A stretch of DNA of 64,000 nucleotides. Source: Thermothelomyces thermophilus ATCC 42464. Lineage: Eukaryota; Ascomycota; Sordariomycetes; Sordariales; Chaetomiaceae. The stretch is from positions 1,860,001 to 1,924,000 of the forward strand of contig NC_016472.1 of NCBI RefSeq assembly GCF_000226095.1, written 5' to 3'. Of the stretch, positions 32,602 to 43,376 are shown in pieces. A model generated the notes under the pieces. It was given only the letters and a program-made list of their open reading frames with translations, searched no databases and was not told the DNA's origin. Position 1 is the stretch's first letter, and each line of letters opens with the position of its first letter. Both the position numbers and the translations under genes were made by a program.

Positions 32602-33758
32602 CTCTTTGTCGTTGGGATTCGGTGTTGCTGCGGCTCGAATGCGCTGGTGGAGTTCAGGTGCCCCGTCGCCAAAACTGTTTGTTTACTCCGGACTTTTGGT
32701 GGTTGAGCCGGGGACGCTTCGCGATTGGCTGGAAGGGTGGGGTTCAAAGCACGTGCTGATAAGGCCCTTGTTGGCGCCCCTCGCAGCCCAGAATAATCCG
32801 TACATACATACCTGAGGTAACTGGTACCTGCACTTTCCATAGTTTGGAAGGATACTACAGGCAAGTACGAAGGAGTCAGATGAACATACATCCATACACA
32901 AGGCAGGCACACCGTAGTGTTCGTAGGCTTTGGTTGCAAGTGGTTTTCCTCGTCGGTAAATTTTCCCGAGCGCAACGTTGTTAATGCGCCCGCACCTCTA
33001 ATTAAGCCTGCAGATTCGGACGGAAACCTGTTCTCGAAAGATGCACCCAATGCACTTCGTTGTCCGTGCCCTGTGCAGGTATGTACCTGTATAGCAAGTA
33101 CATACATACATACATAAGGTATACCTTGCCTTTCGTTGATTTGCACCTGATATGAAGCAGGCTGCAACATCGTGAAGTCGGTCAGTCAAAGTACGAAGCA
33201 CAAACGTTGACCCAAATTTCGAGGTTCTTAGCGGGATGTTCCCGAACAAGCAGATCCGCTACGACCCCATGGGGTCAGTGGTGGCGGATTCGCCCCAGCG
33301 AGCGGGACAACAAGGAATGAATTAGCGAATAATCCATACCCTTCTCCGAAGCAACCTACCGAGCTCCCCCGCCCTGCCCCGAATCCCGGTCATCCACGCG
33401 TCGCCTTGTGGCGGTCCCAAAGCCACGACGACAATGCGACAGCTCGTCTGTGCTCGTTCGGGGCCATCCTCTTTTGCTAAGCCTGTCCACTATTTGGCCT
33501 GCCTACCTTGCGCACGAACAATTACACGGTGAATGAAGACTTGCCACGGCTGTACTGATCTCATGATCACTGCAGACAACAACTACGACAACAGTACCAA
33601 CAATCACGACAGCAGCAGCAGCAGCAGAAGCAGAAGCTTGGGCCGGTCATTTGTCGCCCACGTTTAGCTACCGTATAGCATCTCATCCTCCCAGCATCGA
33701 CTTCGCGGCGGCACTCGTCGCGCCAATCTGTTCCTCGCCATCATGCGCCGCTGACGCC
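32602..33758. other. Divergent promoter region, condensin / cation exchanger
   Basis: A 1.16-kb spacer between two diverging starts. It contains (TACA)n runs at about 32798 and 33098 and CAG/CAA repeats at about 33575-33630 in the exchanger leader. No gene is supported; a 239-codon minus frame here overlaps exon 1 of the condensin gene in another frame. Confidence 0.6.
33743..33754 (+). promoter_or_regulatory. Minimal upstream ORF (MRR-stop) before the exchanger start
   Basis: ATG CGC CGC TGA ends four bases before the main ATG at 33759 and is out of frame with it. Such a close minimal upstream ORF could lower translation of the main frame if it lies in the transcript; this is an inference. 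Confidence 0.45.
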
Positions 33759-36749
33759 ATGCCGCCATCCCGCCCAATGCGCAGACGGTTCGGCGCCCGG
33801 CCAGTGGTTGCCGCCGCGCTGCTCGTCGCGACAATAGCTGCCCTCGCGCTGTTCCAGTCGGCGCGAGGCACCATCCTCGGCGCTCGCGATGGACACGGTC
33901 GGCCCGTCCTTGGCGCCCGAGACATGACCTACTACTATCCAGCCGACGCCGACTGCCGCAACGTGCACAACGCCGCGGACCAGTGTGCTTTCGCCCTGGC
34001 CAACTGCGAGGACGACGAGGCCGGGTTGATCCACTACATCTCCTTCTACTACTGCACTCTGGGCGGGGCCAAGCCCGTCGCCTTCGCCATCCTCGCCCTC
34101 TGGCTCGCCCTGCTCTTCACCACCATCGGCATCGCCGCCAGCGACTTCTTCAGCGTCAACCTGAGCACCATCGCCAGCGTGCTGGGCCTGAGCGAGAGCC
34201 TGGCCGGCGTCACCTTCCTCGCCTTCGGCAATGGCTCCCCGGACGTCTTCAGCACCTTCGCCGCCATGGCCTCCAACAGCGGGAGCATGGCCGTGGGCGA
34301 GCTGATCGGCGCTGCCGGCTTCATCACCGCTGTCGTGGCCGGCTCAATGGCCTTGGTGCGCGAATTCAAAGTCAACAGACGACCCTTCGTCAGGGACATT
34401 GTCTTCTTCATTGTCGCCGTCAGCTTTACCGTCGTCTTCCTTGCCGATGGCGAGCTCCACCTGTGGGAGTGCTTCACCATGATCGGCTTCTACCTATTCT
34501 ATGTCGCCGTCGTCGTCGGGTGGCACTGGTTCACGTCCCGGAGGAGACGCCAGCGCATGAGGGATGCGGCTGCGCGCGCCCACCTCTACAGTCCCTCGGC
34601 CCGCGGCAGTGACGAGCTGGAGCCTTACCGGGACGAACCGGACGAGGACGAGGCCGCCCCTGTTGGCCGCCGCTCGGGCAATGTTTCCGAGCCAGCCGAC
34701 ATCGGTATGCTCGAACGGGCGCCTCGCATCGAGGTTGACGCGGTGTCGCCCCCCGGGGAGGACGAAGAACGGCGGGAGATGCACGTTGCCGCCGAGATGG
34801 CGAGCAGCATGCGCGTCAACCGCCCACGTTGGGGGCGGAGCAACACCACCATCACACCCATCAGACCCAGCCTGCTGGGCGTGCTCGAGTTCAGATCCGT
34901 CCTGTCGTCGCTGCAAAAGGAGAGGAACATGCACCTTGCGCTGCTTCCCGCAAGGTCGCACTCTCACCAACCAGCTGCTGCTGACCTCCCGGATTCCCGA
35001 GGCCGCCCGCGGAACAAGACACTGCCAGCGCAGGCCCCTCCCAGAATGGAGCGCGCCTTGTCGTATGGGAATGAGCCTCTGAATCTGGATAATTCCGGAC
35101 TCGTTCGTCCCGGTTCTTCTACTGTGCCGCATACGCGGTCGAACTCGGCCTCCCGTACCGCCGATGGCTTGCTCGCCCCGCCGGTGGTCCCGGCCGTTCC
35201 AGCGGGCCAAGACATCTCGTCGCCGCCAAAGCAACCCCAGCAACTGCTCAACATCAGAATTCCGTCTCCCAGTGGCCGCTCGAGCGGGCAGTCATCTCCC
35301 TCTACTTCGCCCTTCCCGCGTCTGTCGGAATCGCCCGCTGCGCTGACTCCTGTTCACCAGGAGTTGAGCGCGTTTTCCTTCCCGGCCCCGATGGATCCGG
35401 GACGACAACGTTTTCCGGGCCTGGAGGACCAGGAAGAGCAGCCGAAGCCGGTTAGATGGTGGCCTTATAGCCTGTTGCCGGCGCCCCATGTCTTTCTCGC
35501 CACCATCTTCCCCACCATTCAGGGCTGGAAACAGAAGACGCTGTGGGATAAGATGGTCAGCCTGGCCTCGGTTCCGAGCGTCTTCCTCCTCGTCACAACG
35601 TTGCCGGTAGTAGAAACCGAGAGCCCGGACGACGACGACGACGACGACGATGACGATGACGGCGGCGACCCCGAAGACGACATAGGGGATCCGCCAGCAC
35701 CTGGCCATCCCGGCAACATAGCACCAGCGCTCGTGGTACAAGACGGCGCAGCCGAGATTCGTCCCGAGACAGAGTGGCAGGCATACCGACGGCGCGCCCG
35801 CGCCGCCTCGTTAAAATCGCCTTTCAGCCTATCCCCGTCCTCCCTCTCGCTCGATAATCATCCCCAACCCGCCGCCGCCCTGACCGTGCCCGCCCCTGGC
35901 TCCGCCCCGCATCCTGCCCCCATACCTCCTCCCATGCCTGCAGCCTCCGCAACCTTCCCACCGACAAGCTCGGACAAGCCGGCCAGCGGCGGGTGGAACC
36001 GCTGGCTGGTCGCCGTGCAGCTCTTCACCGGCCCCCTCTTCGTCGTGCTCGTAGTGTGGGCTAACACGGCCGACGACATGGTGGAGCCGCGGCGGGCGCT
36101 GGTGCGCATGGTGCTCTACTCCCTCCTCGTCTCCCTCTGCCTGCTGGCCGGGCTCCTGGCGACCACGACCGCGTCCCAGAAACCCAGATACCACTTCCTG
36201 CTCTGCTTCCTGGGCTTCATCATCTCCGTCGCCTGGATCTCCACCATCGCGGGCGAGGTCGTCGGCGTGCTCAAGGCGTTCGGCGTCATCCTTGATATCT
36301 CAGAGGCCATCCTGGGGCTGACCGTGTTCGCCGTGGGCAACTCGCTCGGCGACCTCGTCGCAGACGTCACGGTGGCCCGACTCGGGTACCCCGTCATGGC
36401 CCTGGCCGCCTGCTTCGGCGGGCCTATGCTGAACATCCTGCTGGGCGTCGGCATCGGCGGCGCGTGGATGGGCATCGCCAAGGCCAAGCGCAAGCAGCGC
36501 AAGCACCCCGGCACCGAGTTGCGCTACAAGCCGTATCGGATCCAGGTCGGCGGGACCCTGATGATCTCGGCCATCACGCTGCTGTTGACACTGCTGGTGC
36601 TGCTGATCGCCGTGCCGTCCAACCGCTGGATCATGAGCCGCCGCATCGGCTGGGGGCTGATCGGGATCTGGACCGTTGGGACCGTGGTCAACCTGGTGGT
36701 GGAGATGACGGGCACGCTGGCGGATGTCTCGGGAGGCTTGACATCATGA
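33759..36749 (+). CDS. Cation/Ca2+ exchanger (CaCA family, NCX-like)
   Basis: Single exon, 996 aa. The frame is open upstream to 33651 but the first ATG is at 33759 (MPPSRPMRRRFG), followed by a hydrophobic signal-anchor-like segment. Two Na_Ca_ex repeats are clear. Alpha-1 has LAFGNGSPDVFSTF at about residue 157. Alpha-2 has FAVGNSLGDLVADVTVAR at about residue 860. Each is set in a cluster of membrane helices. Between them is a long cytosolic loop of roughly 500 residues, Ser/Pro-rich, with an 11-residue poly-Asp run at about 35626-35660. The family includes yeast YDL206W and animal NCLX/NCKX6, which exchange Ca2+ for Na+, Li+, K+ or H+ across internal or plasma membranes. The transported counter-ion and the membrane are not evident from sequence. 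Confidence 0.92.
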   Translation: MPPSRPMRRRFGARPVVAAALLVATIAALALFQSARGTILGARDGHGRPVLGARDMTYYYPADADCRNVHNAADQCAFALANCEDDEAGLIHYISFYYCTLGGAKPVAFAILALWLALLFTTIGIAASDFFSVNLSTIASVLGLSESLAGVTFLAFGNGSPDVFSTFAAMASNSGSMAVGELIGAAGFITAVVAGSMALVREFKVNRRPFVRDIVFFIVAVSFTVVFLADGELHLWECFTMIGFYLFYVAVVVGWHWFTSRRRRQRMRDAAARAHLYSPSARGSDELEPYRDEPDEDEAAPVGRRSGNVSEPADIGMLERAPRIEVDAVSPPGEDEERREMHVAAEMASSMRVNRPRWGRSNTTITPIRPSLLGVLEFRSVLSSLQKERNMHLALLPARSHSHQPAAADLPDSRGRPRNKTLPAQAPPRMERALSYGNEPLNLDNSGLVRPGSSTVPHTRSNSASRTADGLLAPPVVPAVPAGQDISSPPKQPQQLLNIRIPSPSGRSSGQSSPSTSPFPRLSESPAALTPVHQELSAFSFPAPMDPGRQRFPGLEDQEEQPKPVRWWPYSLLPAPHVFLATIFPTIQGWKQKTLWDKMVSLASVPSVFLLVTTLPVVETESPDDDDDDDDDDDGGDPEDDIGDPPAPGHPGNIAPALVVQDGAAEIRPETEWQAYRRRARAASLKSPFSLSPSSLSLDNHPQPAAALTVPAPGSAPHPAPIPPPMPAASATFPPTSSDKPASGGWNRWLVAVQLFTGPLFVVLVVWANTADDMVEPRRALVRMVLYSLLVSLCLLAGLLATTTASQKPRYHFLLCFLGFIISVAWISTIAGEVVGVLKAFGVILDISEAILGLTVFAVGNSLGDLVADVTVARLGYPVMALAACFGGPMLNILLGVGIGGAWMGIAKAKRKQRKHPGTELRYKPYRIQVGGTLMISAITLLLTLLVLLIAVPSNRWIMSRRIGWGLIGIWTVGTVVNLVVEMTGTLADVSGGLTS

Positions 36750-37896
36750 GCGGGAGAGACAGGGAGACTACGCCTTGAAGCTACTGCGTGGAGAAGGGCT
36801 GGGAGAGGGGTGGGTTGTAGGGGAAGCTAATCAGGCCGCCTTATAAACAGGAGTATCTACGCTTTGGACGAGACCATATTGACAGAGAAATCCTCTTCGC
36901 CTCCTCACCTCGCTCAATCATCTGAGCGACGGGTGCGGCGCCTGGCGTTGTACGAGGGCAGTGTAGCCACAAGGACACGGGCAACGGCAGGCCCGGCTTG
37001 CTTGTCTGGAACGGCGTAACGACGATTCTGCATGCGGGGGTGTGGTTTCACAAGTTATTCATGGCCAGTGTCTCGTCGGTTCTGCAGCTGTTTGGCAATG
37101 GCTGGAGATTCTGATGTATATATACTTTTGGTGTAACGTGGATGGCATTTTATGCTGATGAGCAGGGCTGGAGTTCAGGGGTTGATGACGTCTCTTTGGC
37201 GATAAGTCGCGAGGTTCATCATCGTGCGCGTTTGGGTCATGCGGATCAAAATCGGAGACGTAAACAAAAGCATCGACCCCAGTCCGTGCGTTTCGATGAC
37301 GGCGTGTACGTATGTTCATTTACTCATGCTCTCAACCTCCCCGTCAAGTTTTGTGTGTTGTTGTGTCCGAGTCTGTTGTTCTGGCCGTTGAGTGTGGGGC
37401 CGAATTGAACTGTAGTGGAGAGGGCACCTGAAGCCCCTGACGACTCCCCGCTTCGCTGCCCGCCGTGTTGAGCTGCTGCGGAAAAAGGAGATGTGGGGCA
37501 TGCTCGACGGAGAGGGGCGAAGGAGGGGCAAAGGTGTCGCTTACCAAGTGTGTCGACGGATTACACTAGTCAAGCCGGACACTAGTGTTTACCTGACGGC
37601 CCTGTCGCAGCTTCCCCGGATGACAACGTGGGGCTGCTGTGGGCGATCTCGAAGAGGGGTTCTACTCACCGAAACTTTGTAGCTAGCTACTGGATCTTTT
37701 TAACTTCATGCCTGCCCTATCGAGGTTTGGTAGGTACCTGACTTGTCTTTACCTCGAAACCAAATAGGATCCGTCCTTTTTTTCTGTTCTCAATTTTCGG
37801 GGAACCTCCAAGTTTTCCTCTCGGTTCCCGTCCTCTTTCCTGCCAAATTTGCCCTCGAACCCCGCCCCCCGCCCCCCGCCAAACCGCAACTCGACA
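36750..37896. other. Intergenic, 1.15 kb
   Basis: 3' region of the exchanger followed by the promoter and leader of Sec53, both on plus. The last ~130 bases are C- and T-rich with CCGCCCCCCGCC just before the start codon. No other gene is supported. Confidence 0.6.
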
Positions 37897-38988
37897 ATGG
37901 CTTCCTACCCGCCCCTCGCCGAGCGCGAGATCAAGAACACGATCGTCCTCTTTGACGTCGATGGCACTCTCACGCCCGCGCGTCTGGTACGTTTTTGTTT
38001 TGGTTTGGGTTGACCGCATCCTTTTCTTTTGGGTATCCTCCTCCGCGGTCATCCAGCCCAGCAAAGCTTCCCGCCGCTTCCCCTCTGTCTCACTTGTACC
38101 TCATATTCTGACTCTGTCTCTCTGGATGGATGGATGGACGGATGGATGGAAAATAGTCGGCCTCCCCCGAGATGCTCTCCCTGCTCTCGCGGCTCCGGCA
38201 AAAGGTGGCGATCGGGTTCGTCGGGGGTTCGGACCTGGTCAAGCAGCAGGAGCAGCTGGGCGGGCCCGGCGTGGACGTGACGACGCTGTTTGACTTCTGC
38301 TTCGCCGAGAACGGGCTGACGGCGTACCGGCTGGGCGAGCCGCTGCCGTCCAACAGCTTCATCAAGTGGATCGGCGAGGACCAGTACAAGGAGCTCGTCC
38401 GCTTCATCCTCCACTACATTGCCGACCTCGAGATCCCCGTCAAGCGCGGCACCTTTGTCGAGTTCCGCAACGGCATGATCAACGTCTCCCCCATCGGCCG
38501 CAACGCCACCGTGAGCGAGCGCAACGAGTTCGAGAAGTACGACAAGGAGCACGGCGTCCGCAAGGCCTTTGTCGAGAAGCTGCGCGAGCGTTTTGGCCAT
38601 CTGGGCTTGACGTGCGTTCTCCCCCCTCCTTTTTTCCCTCACTTATTTTCTACTGTTTTTTTCTTTCTTCTGATTCGGCCATATTTATTCTTCCTACATC
38701 TGGACCGGCAATGCTCATCGCAAAGGCGAAAACAGATTCTCCATTGGCGGGCAAATCTCGTTCGATGTCTTTCCTACCGGCTGGGACAAGACGTACTGTC
38801 TGCAGCACATTGAGAACGAGGCGAAGCGGCCCGGTGGCGTCCATTACACGACGATCCACTTCTTCGGCGACAAGACGTTCGAGGGCGGCAACGACTACGA
38901 GATCTACAACGACCCGCGCACCATCGGCCATTCGGTCACGGGACCTCAAGACACCATAGACGAGCTCAAGAAGTTGTTTAACCTATGA
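37897..38988 (+). CDS. SEC53: Phosphomannomutase
   Basis: Three exons, 37897-37986, 38157-38611 and 38736-38988, give 265 aa, close to yeast Sec53 (254 aa). Intron 1 (170 nt, GTACGT...TAG) joins TLTPARL to [10 protein letters not shown]. Intron 2 (124 nt) joins GHLGLT to [13 protein letters not shown]. The HAD-superfamily motif [13 protein letters not shown] supplies the nucleophile Asp20 and the acid/base Asp22. GGSDL, the substrate-binding [13 protein letters not shown] and the C-terminal [16 protein letters not shown] are all present. The enzyme interconverts mannose-6-P and mannose-1-P in the cytosol, feeding GDP-mannose for glycosylation, GPI anchors and cell-wall mannan. No oddities in the coding part; intron 1 carries a GGAT repeat. 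Confidence 0.97.
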
Positions 38989-39387
38989 ACGCGGGGCAGG
39001 GAAGCGACCTGTCTGGCCCTGGATGCCTTGATTGCAGCTGGACTGGGCTATGATTTCAATCATGGTGCATCGGCGCGGACGGACCTGGGGGCGGGTGGTC
39101 GATCTAAAGCGTCCTCGCGGAGACTAATAATAATGTAGATAGCAAGCACTGACGATGTATGTCGGTCGTCATGTATCTCATTCAAAAACACCCGCTAGCC
39201 AAAGCTATGAAACCAAAACCGAGCAGCCACTATCTACCGAGAAACCTTGGGGGAAAAAAGGGTAAAAAAAAGGACATTCAAGCAAAGGCCCCTTGGACGG
39301 GACGAGAAAGAGAAACCTCGAGAAATATGCGCGTCATCACCCCCCTCTCTCACGAACACAGCAAATAGTATGAGCTTGATCGATCGA
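38989..39387. other. Convergent spacer, 0.4 kb
   Basis: 3' flanks of Sec53 (+) and the PhoD-like gene (-). Nothing else is seen apart from an A-rich patch near 39250-39275. Confidence 0.6.
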
Positions 39388-42300
39388 TCAATGCCCATAC
39401 TCCAGATGCGGCACAATCACCGGCCCGTATTTGGTCGTCGTCTGATACGGGCCATCTCCCTGCACCACAAAGTCGACGGCCAGGCTCAGCTTGCTCAGCC
39501 CCGACTGGCTCCCGCTGGCGACGCTGGCCGCATACCCGGGCTTGAGCCCTCCTTGGACCCCCTGCGGACCCTGCAGCTGGCCGCCGGCGATGGCGTCGGG
39601 ATCGTACGCCACGATGGCCACGTAGTTGCGCCGCGCCATCAGCTTCTTGTGCTCCCTGGCGGCGCCCGACGCGTCCGTGTGGAAGATCTCCATCATGTCC
39701 TCCTTGGTGTCCGACACCTCGTGCGTCGACCTGTGGCCATTCTGCGGCACGTACAGCAGCTTGTTGTTGTGCAGCATCTTGAGCATGTAGTTGGAGCAGG
39801 GCGCTGCGACCACGGGCGACGCAATGATCTGGTACATGGTCTTGTGATCCGACGGGTGAGACGGGTCGTGCACGAGACCGGCGCCCGCGCAGTTGACGTC
39901 TGGAATGGAGCAAATCGTTAGCGAATGGAGGTTTGCGGCGACAAGGGGAAGGGAAGGTAACGGAAGGAAAGGGGAAAGAAGGAAAGAGAAGGGGGGGGTT
40001 GGGTGATAATGCGTACCGCCAGACAGGAAAGTCATCCGGATACCCTTCTGCTGGGCGATCCCCTGCAGGGTGCGGATGAGGTATGTGCGCTCCAGGTCTT
40101 TGGACTCGTGCGTCCAGAGATCCTTGAGCTCCTCGGCAATATCGATGTCGCCAAACTGATTGAGCACGCTGCCCATCAGGCCGGTCTTGCCAACCGCCTT
40201 CTTGACCTCCTTGAATCCCTGCTGCACCACCTCCTTTCCACCGACCACGCCCGCTACCGAGCTGGTCACCTTGCCGAGGATGTTGTACGTCGTGTTGACG
40301 GCCTTCTTGCCCGTCGCGAACGTGTTGGCCAGCGTCTCGACCGTCTCGAGTCGCGGGTACACGACAGGCACCGAGATCATCCAGATGCAATGCTGCACGC
40401 TGGGCGGCAGCGTGGCCACCCTGGGGAAGATGCCTTGATACGTCGGGCCGGCCATGACGCGAGTCAGTGTGCGCTCTGACCGGCAGTCCGGCCCGACCAC
40501 TACGACGGCCGGGCCGAGGTATTTGACAAAGTGCCAGCCCGAGCCCGTGATGGTGAACAGGTCCATGTCGGAGCTGACGTTCCGCAGGATCTCGACGGTT
40601 GTATGATGCTGGAAGAGCAGGTACATGTCGATGGCGATGCGGCCGATGCCCTTAAAGATGGCCGAGGACTGCATGTAGTCCGGGTACGAGCCAAAACCGT
40701 CGAAGCTGGAAGAGGGTCAATCAAGGTCAGTCGGGGGGGACACACACCAAGGATAGATATCCCAGGCAGGCAGGGCCAAGCAACTCACATGTCGTGGTCA
40801 TCGATCTGGAGGATGTGCGGAATCTGCGCAAAGGCCTCGCGCATGTACGGCTGGTCAAAGTGGCTGGTGTAGTAGTGAAAGTAGGCGTGCGACACCTCTT
40901 CCTGGTGCCTCGCAGTCCATGGCGCGTTCTTGCGGTTCTCCCTGCCCTGCATGGAGAGCCACTGCTTCAGCAAGGGCAACTCCCTCCACAGCCGGTCGCC
41001 GTAGATCTGGGCGCCGAGGCCGAGCTGGACGTGGAAGCCGCCGCACTCGACATTCTTCTGCAGGATGTCCTTCCACATGAAGCCGACGCCGCCGAGCTTG
41101 GCGCGCTCATTCTGGTTGGTCGAGGGGGAAAAGTCGTTGCCCGAGTGTGCAATGATGCGCCAGCCCGTCTCGTACCGGCCGGCGACCACGAACTCGTACC
41201 GCGTGCAGCCGAGATGCGACGTGACGGCGTACGTCCACCGCTCGGTGCCCTGCTCCGACATCTGGAGGTCCATCTCGTACTTGTAGAAAACCCACCGCTG
41301 GTGCTGGTAGATGCTCTGTGGGATCAACTGTCGGGGATTAGGGGAGAGGTCCACGCTCAGGTGGACGTGGATGGTAGGAGGCTGGGGGGCGTCCGTGACG
41401 AGGAGGATGCTGCCGTACCAGATGCCCTTCTCGAGGTCCATGTTGACGTAGCGCAGGTAGGGCCCAAAGTACACGCCGTTGGTCGGCATGACCTTGTACA
41501 TTTCGACGCCTGCGCTGGGGGGAGGCCCGGTGAACCCGGCCATCGTTGGGGCGACGGATGCGGATACGCTCATGATGCTCTCGGCATACCCGGGATGACC
41601 TTGGGCCTGGAACATGGGCGAGGCAAGACCCGCCTTCCCGCCGCCCAGGAACGGTGATCCCAAGGGGTTTCCGTAGGTCGACGCCGTCGGCGACAGGGGG
41701 GCGATATCGTGGTTTAAAGGGGTGGGCCCGGTGGGAAACTCCCACTGCGTGGCCTGCGTCGCCAAGTGGATGTAATAATACTGGCCCGAGTTCTGGTCCA
41801 GGTGGGCGATCCAACCCTCGGGCAGCGGGGGCGGCGACTGGGCAGCGGCCAGGAGCGATGGAGTGTGTGTCAGTGCAGGCTGCCCATTCTGGCCAGGCGC
41901 AAGTTTATTATCCTGGGCCAATGCGGGATGTCCGGCGTTATGCGCAGGGATTGTGGTAGCAGTGTTTCCGGCCGGGCTCTGCTTCTGGGGCGTCGGGGAG
42001 CTGACCGGATTAGGGCTTGCCAGCGGGTTGGCATTCGAGGCGCTGGCGGAGGCCGCGGCAATGGGAGCGGCAGCTGTTGTTGCTGTTATTGTTGTTGCTG
42101 CTGCTGCTGCTGTGGTGGTTGGCACGCTTGAACTGGGATGTGGTTGTGTCGGCCGCTGTTTTTCGTCGGGGTACTTGGAGATCGCGTTGGGATTGACGCT
42201 GGTGTAAGCAGGCGGAGGAGTAGATGCCTGCATACGCTGAAAGTCCTGCTCCAGCACACTGACCTGCAGGGCGCTTCCGGCTGGCACCTGGGTGGTCGGG

Positions 42301-43376
42301 TTGGGGTTCTTGGGTAGGTTGAACGCCGGCGTCTGCTGCGGCGGCGGCGTGGGATTTGACACCACCTCGGCGCCCTGATAAACGGTCGGAGGCCCGAAGG
42401 GCTGCTGGCCCGGGGTCTCGGTGGGCGTCCACGGCCGCGGCTGCGGCTGCTGGGGCTGGGCAGCCGGGGCTTGGCTGCCGTACTGCGCCAACCTCGATTG
42501 CGCGGCGGCGCTCGGAGTCTGGAGGCTGTTGAGAGTTGCCGTACCCGATATGCCCGCGGCGGCGTACCGCGCTTCGATCCCACCCCCGGGTATGGTTCCC
42601 GGCTCGACGACGGGGGTTTCGGGTGGTGGCGGCGACCCACGGCTGGCCCGGGTTGTCGAATTGGAGGCGGTTGAAGAGATGCGGTTGATAGGGGCTGCCT
42701 GGCTAGCCCCGCCGCCAGGCGGGGGGTAGTAGGGCTTTTGCTGGTATGCGTTGGAAATCTTGGGGGCAGGTGCGGCAGAGGCTGGGTTCCTTAGAGGCTT
42801 GGCAAAGAGGCCGCCGGTGTCCTCGTCATCGGTGCCGGGGCTAACAGGACTCTGCAAGGGCTTGGGAGCGGCTCCGCGCCGTTCCGCAAGCCCCGTCTTC
42901 TTCTCTCCGGTGCTCACCGTCGGTCGGGGAAACGAGTCATTCTGCGCCGGCGAGCTCGAGCTCGAGGACGCGGGCGGGGGGCTGTAGACCCTGCCTCCCG
43001 GAGGCGAAGGCTTGGACTCGACATCGGGGTAGGGGAGACGGCTGGCTTTGGGCTGTGGCTTGGATTGGGCCTTGTTGTCGTCGTCGGGATAGGGCAGCGG
43101 AGCAGCCGAGCTCGACGCGCCGAAAGGGAACGATGGCAGCGGCGGGAGAGATGCGATGCCCGGCTTGGACGCCGCAGCAGAAGCAGACCCTGCGGCCGAG
43201 GAGGAGGACGAGGGCGGAGCAGGGTATTTAGGCCGAGATGAGCCCTTATCGGCGGCCGGGCTCTGGGGCCTGAATATCCTCAGAGGCTCGACTGTCGGGC
43301 TGTCGCAGTCCTCAGTCGGCCGCGGACGACTCATAAAGAGCTCCTCGTCGGGCACGTCGCGCGATCGGGAAGCCAT
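39388..43376 (-). CDS. WW-domain, PhoD-like metallophosphatase
   Basis: Three exons on the minus strand, 43376-40789, 40705-40017 and 39899-39388, give 1262 aa. Intron 1 (83 nt) splits the conserved motif QIDDHD-IFDGFGSYPD, which confirms the join; intron 2 (117 nt) joins FLSGG to DVNCAGAG. Residues 1 to about 515 are Pro/Ser/Gln-rich and disordered. A WW domain follows at about 518-550 (LPEGWIAHL ... TQWEFP, first Trp about 522). The C-terminal ~650 residues are the PhoD-like phosphatase domain, with YFGPYLRYVNMD, HLGCTRYEFVV, HYTSHFDQPYM-like and DDHD metal-site motifs. The architecture is widespread in filamentous fungi and poorly characterised. Substrate is unknown; the WW domain suggests recruitment by Pro-rich partners. 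Confidence 0.88.

Noticed and set aside
31685-32815. 376-codon plus-strand frame opposite condensin exons
   Set aside because: It is antisense to well-supported Brn1 exons and has no domain.
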